Shown: one piece after another, positions 36,296 through 44,743 of the stretch | Position numbering within the stretch: position 1 is the first letter of the stretch | Layout: each line of letters starts with the position of its first letter | The notes under the pieces: generated by a model | What the model saw: the letters and a program-made list of their open reading frames with translations, nothing else | The model's database searches: none | What the model was told of the DNA's origin: nothing | From: Bacillus_BA fengqiuensis | GTDB lineage: Bacteria; Bacillota; Bacilli; Bacillales; Bacillaceae_H | DNA: 64,000 nucleotides | Direction: 5' to 3' (one strand) | NCBI GenBank assembly: GCA_030813035.1 | Contig: JAUSTV010000007.1 | Program-made: the position numbers and the translations under genes

Positions 36296-36310
36296 AACTG
36301 TCAGAAGATT
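36296..36310. promoter_or_regulatory. CodY-box-like site upstream of nupN
   Basis: AACTGTCAGAAGATT matches the 15-base CodY consensus AATTTTCWGAAAATT at 12 of 15 positions. CodY is a known strong repressor of the nup operon in B. subtilis. It lies 115 bases before nupN. Confidence 0.55.
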
Positions 36311-36424
36311 AACACTTGGGATGGAAAACACTTTTAAGGAGGTGAATGTTACATAAGTAAATAAATGGTTTCATTTTTTTATGATTGTAACACATAATCC
36401 AGATATTTCAGGGGGACTTACAAA

Positions 36425-37522
36425 ATGGTAAAACGTAAAGCTGGTTTGGCGTTATCACTTGTATTAGCGGCAGGAACATTACTCAGTGCATGTGGATCTA
36501 GCGAAGAAGAAGGAAAATCTGGAGCTGGAGAGAACAAAGAAGCTGCCAACTTTAAAGTCGGAATGGTTACAGATACAGGCGGTGTAGATGATAAATCATT
36601 CAACCAATCCGCTTGGGAAGGTTTAACGAAATTCGGACAAGAAAATAACTTGGAAGAAGGAAAAGGGTATAAATACCTTCAGTCAGGTGAAGCGGCAGAA
36701 TATGAGCCGAACTTAACGAAGTTCTCTGATGCAGGCTATAACTTAACATATGGTATCGGCTTCTTATTGGAAGATTCGGTTCAAAAAGTAGCAGAACAGA
36801 ATAAAGATGCTCACTTTGCGTTAGTGGACAGCTTATTGATGGATGAAAACTTCCAACCGGTGTTTTTGGATAACGTAACGAACATCACTTTCCGTGAGGA
36901 ACAAGGTTCATTCCTTGTAGGGGTTGTAGCGGCTAAACATACAAAATCTAATAAAATCGGTTTTATCGGTGGAGTTGATTCTCCGTTAATTAAAAAGTTT
37001 GAAAATGGATTTAAAGCAGGTGTAAAAGCAGTAAACCCAGAAGCTGAAGTATTTGTGCAATATGCAGAAAACTTTAACGCTCCTGAAAAAGGCGCAACGA
37101 TTGCGTCTGCAATGTATGACAAAGGCGCGGACATCATTTACCATGCTGCCGGCGGAACTGGTAATGGAGTATTTACAGAAGCGAAAAACCGTAAAAAATC
37201 AGGTAAAGAAGTATGGGTTATCGGAGTTGACCGCGATCAGCACGAAGAAGGTATGCCAGAAAACGTAACATTAACATCAATGGTCAAACGTGTAGATGTA
37301 GCGGTATATGATGTAACAAAACGTACAATGGAAGGCGACTTCCCAGGCGGAAAAGAAGTTGTATTCGGTCTTGAAGAAGATGGAGTGGGTATTGCTCCGA
37401 CAACTGAAAATGTAAGTGAAGAAGCGGTGAAATTAGTAGATGAGTGGGAACAAAAAATCTTAAAAGGTGAAGTGAAAGTTCCTGCAACAGACGAAGAATT
37501 CGCAAGTTTCTCAGTTCAATAA
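36425..37522 (+). CDS. nupN: BMP-family nucleoside-binding lipoprotein
   Basis: This 365-residue substrate-binding lipoprotein captures nucleosides for the ABC transporter encoded just downstream. It has a signal peptide with lipobox LLSAC (Cys23), a Ser/Glu/Gly-rich tether and the BMP (TmpC/Med-like) periplasmic-binding fold (VGMVTDTGGVDDKSFNQSAWEGL). ATG 36425 follows CAGGGGGAC. The hairpin after it may let it be made in excess over the membrane parts. Substrate (guanosine/other nucleosides) is inferred from family and operon. Confidence 0.9.
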   Translation: MVKRKAGLALSLVLAAGTLLSACGSSEEEGKSGAGENKEAANFKVGMVTDTGGVDDKSFNQSAWEGLTKFGQENNLEEGKGYKYLQSGEAAEYEPNLTKFSDAGYNLTYGIGFLLEDSVQKVAEQNKDAHFALVDSLLMDENFQPVFLDNVTNITFREEQGSFLVGVVAAKHTKSNKIGFIGGVDSPLIKKFENGFKAGVKAVNPEAEVFVQYAENFNAPEKGATIASAMYDKGADIIYHAAGGTGNGVFTEAKNRKKSGKEVWVIGVDRDQHEEGMPENVTLTSMVKRVDVAVYDVTKRTMEGDFPGGKEVVFGLEEDGVGIAPTTENVSEEAVKLVDEWEQKILKGEVKVPATDEEFASFSVQ

Positions 37523-37537
37523 TAATTGATTGGAGGG

Positions 37538-37594
37538 AATGGACCTTTCTGATGATTCGTTGATGCCACAACGATTTGGTGAAAGGTCCATTTT
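37538..37594 (+). terminator. Hairpin after nupN
   Basis: AATGGACCTTTC and GAAAGGTCCATT form a 12-bp stem with a 31-base interior and end in TTTTG. It probably causes partial termination between nupN and nupO. Confidence 0.65.
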
Positions 37595-37628
37595 GTCTGA
37601 AAGGATAAAAACGTATAGAGTTTGGAGA

Positions 37629-37676
37629 TGCACGGCGCCAGCGTTTGGCGAGCGCCTTGTGCTTTTCTTGAAATAT
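37629..37676 (-). repeat. AAGAAAAGCG-type dispersed repeat, copy A
   Basis: Read on the minus strand, this begins AAGAAAAGCACAAGGCGCTC. It is related to elements at 59676-59725 (minus) and 63153 onward (plus). The GCAC...GTGC and GGCGC...GCGCC parts form a hairpin. Confidence 0.45.
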
Positions 37677-37785
37677 GTATGTTGGCCATATTTTATAATA
37701 AATGGATAGCTCGTTAGTTTTGGGACGATAATAAGAATAGTTGATTTAGACTGAGCTTATCACATAGTTTAAAGTATAGCTTAAG

Positions 37786-37807
37786 ACTCAGCATTTGCTG
37801 GGTTTTT
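37786..37807 (+). terminator. Hairpin with T-run before nupO
   Basis: ACTCAGC and GCTGGGT pair around ATTT and are followed by TTTTT. It lies 57 bases before the nupO start and could attenuate expression of the transporter's ATPase and permeases. Confidence 0.6.
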
Positions 37808-37864
37808 CTAGTATTAGAGGCTTTTTTCCTATTTTAGACAAGTAACCTATGAGGAGTGAGTAGG

Positions 37865-39394
37865 TTGGAATATGTAATCGAAATGCTGAATATTCGCAAA
37901 GAGTTTCCTGGAATTGTGGCGAATGACAATATTACTTTGCAAGTAAAAAAAAGTGAGATTCATGCGCTGTTAGGAGAAAACGGTGCGGGGAAATCGACAC
38001 TGATGAACGTGTTATTCGGTCTTTATCAGCCTGAGAAAGGCCAAATTAAAGTCAAAGGACAAGAAGTGAAGATTACGGATCCGAACGTAGCCAATCGTTT
38101 TGGAATCGGGATGGTGCACCAGCATTTTATGTTAGTGCAGAACTTCACTGTTACAGAGAATATCATTTTAGGAAATGAACCGACAAAAGGCGGTAAAATT
38201 GACATTACAGAGGCGGCTCAGACGATTGAAGAGCTGTCAAAGCGTTACGGGCTGGCGGTTGACCCATATGCTAAAATCGAAGATATTTCAGTTGGGATGC
38301 AGCAACGCGTGGAAATTTTAAAAACGTTGTACCGCGGTGCGGACATTTTAATTTTTGATGAGCCGACTGCCGCTTTAACGCCGCAAGAAATTACAGAGCT
38401 CATTCAAATTTTGAAACGTTTAATTGAAGAAGGAAAATCGATTATTCTTATTACCCATAAGTTGAAAGAAATCATGGCAGTTTGCGATCGTTGTACCGTT
38501 ATCCGAAAAGGCGTAGGAATCGACACGGTTACTGTGGCTGAAACAAATCCGGATGAACTTGCTGCATTGATGGTCGGACGTGAAGTTCATTTCAAAACGG
38601 AGAAGTCAGACGCCAGACCAGCAGAAGATGTATTGGTCGTTCAAAACCTGACTGTAGAAGATTCGCGCGGGGTTCAGGCTGTTAATGAGTTAGATCTGAC
38701 TGTTCGCGCAGGAGAAATTGTAGGAATCGCGGGCGTTGACGGAAATGGTCAAACGGAACTGATTGAGGCGATTACGGGATTGCGCAAAGTGAAATCCGGA
38801 TCGATCCAATTAAAGGGAGAAGAACTAACAACGATGCCGACAAGAAAAATAACGGAATCCGGTGTTGGACATATCCCGCAAGACCGACATAAACATGGGC
38901 TTGTATTGGATTATACAATCGGAGAGAATATTGCGCTGCAAACCTATTACCAGCAGCCGTATTCAAAGTCGGGGATATTAAATTATAAAAAGATTTATGA
39001 GAAAGCCAAGGCATTAATTAAAGAATTTGACGTTCGGACGCCAAGTGAGTATACACCGGCTCGCGCGCTGTCAGGGGGAAATCAACAAAAAGCGATTATC
39101 GCTCGTGAAGTCGACCGCAGTCCAGATTTTCTCATTGCTGCACAGCCGACGCGTGGTCTGGATGTAGGTGCTATCGAATTTATTCATTCTAAACTAGTGG
39201 AAGAACGGGATAAAGGAAAAGCGGTGTTGCTTGTATCCCTTGAGCTGGATGAAGTGATGAATCTAAGCGATCGTATTGCGGTGATTTATGAAGGAAAGAT
39301 TGTGGATATTGTTGATCCAAAAGAGACGAACGAACAAGAGTTAGGGTTGTTAATGGCTGGGGGAAAGCGTGAGAAAGTTGGTGGCATGTCATGA
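37865..39394 (+). CDS. nupO: Nucleoside ABC transporter ATP-binding protein
   Basis: This 509-residue double ATPase powers the transporter. Both halves are visible: the first has Walker A GENGAGKST, signature ISVGMQQR and Walker B ILIFDEPT; the second has GVDGNGQTE, LSGGNQQK and LIAAQPTRGLD, the degenerate second site usual for sugar/nucleoside importers. TTG 37865 is eight bases after GAGGAG and gives the conserved MEYVIEMLNI start; GTG 37856 lies within that site. It overlaps nupP by four bases. Confidence 0.93.
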   Translation: MEYVIEMLNIRKEFPGIVANDNITLQVKKSEIHALLGENGAGKSTLMNVLFGLYQPEKGQIKVKGQEVKITDPNVANRFGIGMVHQHFMLVQNFTVTENIILGNEPTKGGKIDITEAAQTIEELSKRYGLAVDPYAKIEDISVGMQQRVEILKTLYRGADILIFDEPTAALTPQEITELIQILKRLIEEGKSIILITHKLKEIMAVCDRCTVIRKGVGIDTVTVAETNPDELAALMVGREVHFKTEKSDARPAEDVLVVQNLTVEDSRGVQAVNELDLTVRAGEIVGIAGVDGNGQTELIEAITGLRKVKSGSIQLKGEELTTMPTRKITESGVGHIPQDRHKHGLVLDYTIGENIALQTYYQQPYSKSGILNYKKIYEKAKALIKEFDVRTPSEYTPARALSGGNQQKAIIAREVDRSPDFLIAAQPTRGLDVGAIEFIHSKLVEERDKGKAVLLVSLELDEVMNLSDRIAVIYEGKIVDIVDPKETNEQELGLLMAGGKREKVGGMS

Positions 39395-40449
39395 GTAAGT
39401 TCTTAAAAAACGAGCGCATCATCAATATTACCATTCCTGTTTTAGCGGCAGTGTTAGGCTTGGTTGCAGGAGCAATCATTATGCTTCTTGGCGGGTATGA
39501 TCCTTTTGAAGGATATGGAGCGCTTTTGGATGGGATGATTGGAAGCCCTAAATCAATCGGGGAAGTCATTCGCGCTATGTCGCCGCTTATTTTAGCGGGG
39601 ATAGCGGTCGCATTTGCTTTCAAGACGGGATTGTTCAATATCGGGGTAGAAGGTCAATTGCTTGTGGGCTGGCTTGCTTCCGTATGGGTAGGTTATGCTC
39701 TTGATTTACCTAAAGTCATTCACCTTCCTCTTGCGATTTTAGCGGCCGCTGTTGCAGGAGCGATTTGGGGATTTATCCCTGGCCTATTAAAAGCTCGCTT
39801 AAAGGTACATGAAGTAATTGTAACCATCATGATGAACTATATCGCTTTATATGTGACAAGTGCTGTCATTAAGACCTTTTTATATGCAGGAAATGAAAAG
39901 TCATACAATATTAAAGAGTCTGCTTCATTGGCTTCTCCATTTCTTGCGTCTATCACAGATAACTCGCGTCTTCACCTTGGTATCATCGTAGCGCTTATCG
40001 CGTCATTCATTATGTGGTTTTTATTGAATAAAACGGCAAAGGGCTATGAGCTGCGTGCCGTTGGATTTAACCAGCACGCTTCCCAATATGCCGGTATGAG
40101 TGTAGCGAGAAATATTGCGGTATCCATGGCCATCTCGGGAGCATTTGCCGGATTGGCCGGTGCAATGGAAGGGCTTGGTACGTTTCAAAATATGAACAGC
40201 CTTTCTGCCTTTACGGGCACGGGCTTTGATGGCATCGCGGTAGCCTTGCTGGGCGGAAACACCGCTGTTGGAATCATTTTAGCGGCGGCGTTATTCGGCG
40301 GGTTGAAAACAGCAGCTCCGGAAATGAACTTTATGGCCGACGTTCCTTCAGAGCTGATCGATATCGTCATCGCCTTAATTATTTTCTTCGTAGCGTCAAG
40401 CTATATCATTCGCTGGTTCTTTAACCGCTTAGGCAAGGAGGGGAAATAG
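39391..40449 (+). CDS. nupP: Nucleoside ABC transporter permease
   Basis: This 352-residue integral membrane protein of the BPD-type simple sugar/nucleoside permease family has about nine hydrophobic segments. FAFKTGLFNIGVEGQLLVG is the typical cytoplasmic coupling motif. It overlaps nupO by four bases and is directly followed by nupQ; the two permeases form a heterodimeric channel. GAEP-type conserved region AGAMEGLGTFQNM is present. No anomalies. Confidence 0.92.
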   Translation: MSKFLKNERIINITIPVLAAVLGLVAGAIIMLLGGYDPFEGYGALLDGMIGSPKSIGEVIRAMSPLILAGIAVAFAFKTGLFNIGVEGQLLVGWLASVWVGYALDLPKVIHLPLAILAAAVAGAIWGFIPGLLKARLKVHEVIVTIMMNYIALYVTSAVIKTFLYAGNEKSYNIKESASLASPFLASITDNSRLHLGIIVALIASFIMWFLLNKTAKGYELRAVGFNQHASQYAGMSVARNIAVSMAISGAFAGLAGAMEGLGTFQNMNSLSAFTGTGFDGIAVALLGGNTAVGIILAAALFGGLKTAAPEMNFMADVPSELIDIVIALIIFFVASSYIIRWFFNRLGKEGK

Positions 40450-41409
40450 ATGGGTTTATTGGACATTTTGGCCATCATTATCCAAGCTTCTCTATATTCG
40501 GCTGCCCCGCTGATTTTTACAGCACTTGGCGGTGTATTTAGTGAACGCTCGGGTGTCGTTAACATTGGACTGGAAGGATTAATGTTATTTGGGGCATTTA
40601 CGAGCATTCTTACTACTTTAGTTTTACAAGATACATTAGGTGCCGTATCGCCGTGGTTATCGATTCTGATTGCGGCAGTCGCTTGTGCCATCTTCTCGCT
40701 CATCCATGCGGTTGCCAGCATCACCTTAAAAGCGGATCAGACTGTAAGCGGTGTGGCGCTAAACTTTTTGGCTGCGGGTTTATCCGTCTTTTTAATCAAA
40801 AAGATTTTTGGAAAAGGCCAAACCGATTTTATTCAATTTCGTATTAATAAAGAAGATATTCCAGTGTTGTCTGATATTCCGGTAATAGGGAAAATCTTTT
40901 TCTCATCTGTTCCGCTTACATCGTATATTGCCATTCTAGTTGCATTTATCGTGTGGTATGTCATTTATAAAACGCCGTTTGGCTTACGTCTTCGATCAGT
41001 GGGGGAGCATCCGATGGCGGCTGACACCATGGGGATAAATGTTACAAGAATGCGCTATACAGGGGTTATGCTTTCAGGACTTTTTGCCGGAATCGGGGGA
41101 GCGGTATATGCGACATCCATTTCCGGAAACTTTGCGGGCGGTACGATTTCAGGACAAGGTTTCCTTGCGCTTGCAGCTATGATATTCGGTAAATGGCATC
41201 CGATTGGAGCGCTTGGAGCGGCACTGTTCTTTGGACTGGCCCAGTCGCTAAGCCTTATAGGTGCGCAAATTCCATTATTAAAGGATATTCCGACGATTAT
41301 CTTAACAATTGCCCCGTACGTGTTAACGATTTTAGCACTGGCAGGATTCGTAGGACGTGCTGAAGCTCCAAAAGCATTGGGAACGCCTTACGAAAAAGGG
41401 AAACGTTAA
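40450..41409 (+). CDS. nupQ: Nucleoside ABC transporter permease
   Basis: This 319-residue second permease begins at ATG 40450, the base after the nupP stop, and has ERSGVVNIGLEGLMLFGAFTS, the hallmark of the family, plus eight or nine hydrophobic segments. The ribosome site AAGGAGGGG lies in the end of nupP. It completes nupNOPQ and is followed by a strong terminator. In B. subtilis the equivalent operon lies elsewhere in the genome (yufNOPQ), so the placement here differs. Confidence 0.92.
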   Translation: MGLLDILAIIIQASLYSAAPLIFTALGGVFSERSGVVNIGLEGLMLFGAFTSILTTLVLQDTLGAVSPWLSILIAAVACAIFSLIHAVASITLKADQTVSGVALNFLAAGLSVFLIKKIFGKGQTDFIQFRINKEDIPVLSDIPVIGKIFFSSVPLTSYIAILVAFIVWYVIYKTPFGLRLRSVGEHPMAADTMGINVTRMRYTGVMLSGLFAGIGGAVYATSISGNFAGGTISGQGFLALAAMIFGKWHPIGALGAALFFGLAQSLSLIGAQIPLLKDIPTIILTIAPYVLTILALAGFVGRAEAPKALGTPYEKGKR

Positions 41410-41443
41410 AAACATTCCGCCTCCGTGGCGGAATGTTTTTTTT
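41409..41443 (+). terminator. Intrinsic terminator of the nup operon
   Basis: AAAACATTCCGCC pairs with GGCGGAATGTTTT around TCCGT, followed by a T-run. Confidence 0.92.
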
Positions 41444-41490
41444 GTGCTAAAAGGATTGTATTGACTTCCCTTGACATAAAAAAATAATAA

Positions 41491-41541
41491 GGGAAACTTC
41501 CATCAGCGGGGGTCTTACTGCCCGTTAATGAGAGATAAAGG
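41491..41541 (-). repeat. Palindromic transposon-end-like element, copy 2 (inverted, short)
   Basis: On the minus strand this reads CATTAACGGGCAGTAAG, then CCCCC, then CTGATGGAAGTTTCC, identical in those blocks to 35169-35278 but without the inner hairpin. It lies about 140 bases before a TnpB fragment. Confidence 0.6.
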
Positions 41542-41678
41542 AATCTTTTATAATCAAGGGCTAATGCGATGTGATCAAGGATGATTGCTTAAAAGTTGAA
41601 AATGTTTCCATATGTTCGGTATAGTTGATGAAAAGGTAGAAGAATTGACAAAAAAGAAACATGAAAGGAGGAAACCTT

Positions 41679-41936
41679 ATGTCTGAAGAGTTATCTACCC
41701 AACGAGTCGAACGCCATTTGATTGATTCTCATCATAAGTTGTATTCGATTTTTGACGATTTATCATTCAAATCAAAAAATAAAACGATGATCAATGCGGA
41801 TTGCAATGGAAGTTATAACATTTTGCGAAAAGCATTTCCCGAAGCGTTTAGCGGTGGGATAGAGGGTGTAGGGTTACATCCAATGCGGGTGAACGTCGTG
41901 ACGATGTGCAAACGTAGGAAGAGAAAATGTGCGTAA
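41679..41936 (+). pseudogene. TnpB C-terminal remnant (IS200/IS605-type)
   Basis: The frame encodes 85 residues. From about residue 32 it matches the end of TnpB nucleases: KSKNKTMINADCNGSYNIL (RuvC-III aspartate in NAD), RKAFPEAF and GGIEGVGLHPMRV. The rest of TnpB, including RuvC-I/II and the zinc-ribbon cysteines, is absent. The N-terminal 30 residues (MSEELSTQRVERHLIDSHHK) are not recognised; they follow a good AAAGGAGG site and may be rearranged transposon or host sequence. Probably inactive. No tnpA is nearby. Confidence 0.8.
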
Positions 41937-42093
41937 AAACATTTTTTTGTGGAAATATTTATCATATTTTAATGTTTTTAACATTTTCTTTAACCTAGTG
42001 TAAGAAAGGTTAAAACTGCCCAAAGTGATGAAAACTAGGAACATGGCTTTAATAATAGTCATTATGACTGTTTTTGAAAAAGGAGGTTTCCGA

Positions 42094-43377
42094 ATGAAAC
42101 TGCTAAAAGAAGAAAAGCACGAATTAAATGGTTTGACCGTTCACACTATTCAAACATCCAAATATAAAACAAACACCTTGATTTTAAAGATGAATGCCCC
42201 GCTTCGGGAAGATACGGTCACATTAAGGGCGTTGCTGCCGTATGTACTCCAAAGTGCGACTGCTTCATATCCGTCAACGACAAAGCTCCGTACATACTTG
42301 GACGATTTATACGGGGCGACACTGCAGGTTGATTTAATGAAAAAGGGCGAGTGGCATGATATGACGTTTCGTATCGATGTAGCCAATGAAACATATTTGA
42401 AAGATACGACGCCTATTTTAAAGGATGCACTGCTGTTAATGGGGGATATTCTATTGAACCCAGCACTGGAAAATGGCGCCTTTTTGCCGGACATCGTGGA
42501 ACAAGAAAAGCGGTCAATGCGTCAGCGTATCCAGGCCGTATTCGATGATAAAATGCGCTATTCCAATTTACGCCTTGTAGAAGAGATGTGCAAGGAAGAA
42601 CCGTATCATCTTCACGTGAACGGACGCGTAGAGGACATTGAAGCCATTACACCTGCTTCACTTTATGAGTATTACAAAAAAGTACTGGAAGAAGACTCGA
42701 TTCATCTATATGTGATTGGCGATATTAAACAGGAAGAAGTGCTGGAGAACGTCAAGCAAATTTTTGCGTTACCTGCAAAAACGACTCGTCAGCATCGGGG
42801 TGAAAATGAAAGCAAAAAGATTGAAAAGGTAAACGAAGTCATTGAAAAACAAGATATTAAACAAGGTAAGCTTAACATCGGTTACCGCACAAATATTGTA
42901 TACGGCGATCCTGAATACTTTGCTCTGCAAGTGTTTAATGGCATTTTTGGCGGCTTCTCTCACTCCAAGCTTTTCATCAATGTACGTGAAAAGGCAAGTC
43001 TCGCTTATTATGCCGCATCGCGGGTAGAGAGCCATAAAGGGTTATTGATGGTCATGTCGGGTATTGACGCCAAAAACTATGACCAAGCGGTTAAAATCAT
43101 CAATGAACAAATGGAAGCGATGAAGCAAGGGGACTTTACTCCGGAAGAGCTTGATCAAACAAAAGCGGTGATTCATAATCAAATTTTGGAAACAATCGAT
43201 ACGGCAAGAGGACTTGTGGAAGTTTTATATCACAATGAATTAGCCAATACATCCATTTCGGTGGAAGATTATTTAGAAGGGATTAAAGCTGTCACAAAAG
43301 AAGAAGTAATGGCGGCGGCAAAGCAAGTGGAGCAAGATACGATTTATTTTTTACGAGGAATGGGCGGTGAAGAATGA
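42094..43377 (+). CDS. ymfF: M16-family peptidase-like protein YmfF (non-catalytic type)
   Basis: This 427-residue protein has the two-domain M16B fold but lacks an HxxEH zinc motif in its N-terminal region, so it is likely the inactive partner of YmfH. NIVYGDPEYFALQVFNGIFGGFSHSKLFINVREKASLAYYAASR is the conserved C-half substrate-binding part. ATG 42094 follows AAAGGAGG. It overlaps ymfH by four bases. Such active/inactive M16 pairs commonly work as heterodimers; the substrate here is unknown. Confidence 0.92.
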   Translation: MKLLKEEKHELNGLTVHTIQTSKYKTNTLILKMNAPLREDTVTLRALLPYVLQSATASYPSTTKLRTYLDDLYGATLQVDLMKKGEWHDMTFRIDVANETYLKDTTPILKDALLLMGDILLNPALENGAFLPDIVEQEKRSMRQRIQAVFDDKMRYSNLRLVEEMCKEEPYHLHVNGRVEDIEAITPASLYEYYKKVLEEDSIHLYVIGDIKQEEVLENVKQIFALPAKTTRQHRGENESKKIEKVNEVIEKQDIKQGKLNIGYRTNIVYGDPEYFALQVFNGIFGGFSHSKLFINVREKASLAYYAASRVESHKGLLMVMSGIDAKNYDQAVKIINEQMEAMKQGDFTPEELDQTKAVIHNQILETIDTARGLVEVLYHNELANTSISVEDYLEGIKAVTKEEVMAAAKQVEQDTIYFLRGMGGEE

Positions 43378-44660
43378 TGGAAAAAATCCCGTTTTCGCAG
43401 TTGAAAGAAGATTTGTATCATGAAAAAATGACAAATGGACTTGAAGTCTATATTTTGCCTAAGCCGGAATTCAATAAAACATATGCTACCTTCACAACGA
43501 AATACGGTTCCATCGATAATCAGTTTGTTTCGCTGAAACAAACGGAAATGACGAAAGTACCGGATGGGATTGCTCACTTTTTAGAACATAAATTGTTTGA
43601 AAAAGAGGATGGAGATGTGTTTCAACAGTTCAGTAAACAAGGGGCGTCTGCGAATGCGTTCACATCGTTCACGAGAACGGCTTACTTGTTTTCTTCTACA
43701 TCGGATTTCGAACGGAATTTCGAAACCTTAATCGATTTTGTGCAAGACCCTTATTTTTCGGATCAAACGGTCGAAAAAGAAAAAGGAATTATCGGGCAAG
43801 AGATTACAATGTATGATGACAATGCCGATTGGCGGTTGTACTTTGGCGTTATTCAAAATATGTATCATCATCATCCGGTTAAAATTGATATTGCCGGTAC
43901 GATCGAGTCGATCTCCCATATTACAAAGGAATTGTTGTATACGTGCTATGAAACGTTCTATCACCCGAGTAACATGCTTCTTTTCGTTGTAGGGCCGGTC
44001 GATCCTGAACAGGTGATGAATCAAGTTCGCGAAAATCAAGCGAAAAAAGATTATCACGATCAACCTGAAATCAAGCGCCATTTCGAAGATGAACCTGAAG
44101 GAGTAGCCAAAGCTAAACAAATCATCCCAATGACGGTCCAGTCTTCAAAATGTCTCGTTGGGGTAAAAGCCAAAAATTCGCAGCGTGCAGGGCGTGAGAT
44201 GCTTGTTCATGAACTGGCGATGAATGTTATGCTGGATTATTTATTCGGCAAAAGCTCCGAGCACTATGAAAACCTGTATCGCGAGGGATTAATTGATGAA
44301 ACGTTCTCTTATGATTACACGGAAGAAAAAGGCTTTGGGTTTGCCATCATTGGCGGTGATACGGAAAAACCGGATGAACTGGCGGATCGAATCAAAGGAA
44401 TCCTTCTGCAGATAAGAGAAAACCCGATGACGGATGAACAGCTGGAGCGGGTGCGCAAGAAAAAGATTGGTGCATTCCTTCGTTCTTTGAACTCTCCGGA
44501 ATTTATTGCCAACCAATTTACCCGCTACGCATTCAATGATATGGATTTGTTTGATGTAGTGGATGTGCTGGAAACATTAACAAAAGAAGATATTGAAAAA
44601 ATAACCAATGAGCTGGTGGACGAAAACAATATGACCGTTTGCCAAGTGGTACCAAAATAA
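43374..44660 (+). CDS. ymfH: M16-family zinc peptidase YmfH
   Basis: This 428-residue M16B peptidase has the zinc motif HFLEH at residues 68-72 and the downstream glutamate region GQEITMYDDN. It starts inside the ymfF stop (ATGATGG), so the two are coupled. The pair lies before the SDR gene ymfI, as in B. subtilis. The substrate is not established. A terminator follows. Confidence 0.93.
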   Translation: MMEKIPFSQLKEDLYHEKMTNGLEVYILPKPEFNKTYATFTTKYGSIDNQFVSLKQTEMTKVPDGIAHFLEHKLFEKEDGDVFQQFSKQGASANAFTSFTRTAYLFSSTSDFERNFETLIDFVQDPYFSDQTVEKEKGIIGQEITMYDDNADWRLYFGVIQNMYHHHPVKIDIAGTIESISHITKELLYTCYETFYHPSNMLLFVVGPVDPEQVMNQVRENQAKKDYHDQPEIKRHFEDEPEGVAKAKQIIPMTVQSSKCLVGVKAKNSQRAGREMLVHELAMNVMLDYLFGKSSEHYENLYREGLIDETFSYDYTEEKGFGFAIIGGDTEKPDELADRIKGILLQIRENPMTDEQLERVRKKKIGAFLRSLNSPEFIANQFTRYAFNDMDLFDVVDVLETLTKEDIEKITNELVDENNMTVCQVVPK

Positions 44661-44671
44661 AAAGACATAAT

Positions 44672-44709
44672 GAAAAAGCATCCCTTTAGCTGATAAAGGG
44701 GCTTTTTCT
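44672..44709 (+). terminator. Intrinsic terminator of ymfFH
   Basis: GAAAAAGC-ATCCCTTTA pairs with TAAAGGGGCTTTTTC, ending in a T-rich run. Confidence 0.85.
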
Positions 44710-44743
44710 ATTTTAGGTATATGTTCAAAAAGGAGCGTTTAGA

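Noticed and set aside
37523..37864. Purine riboswitch in the nup operon
   Set aside because: The conserved guanine/adenine aptamer core sequences are absent.
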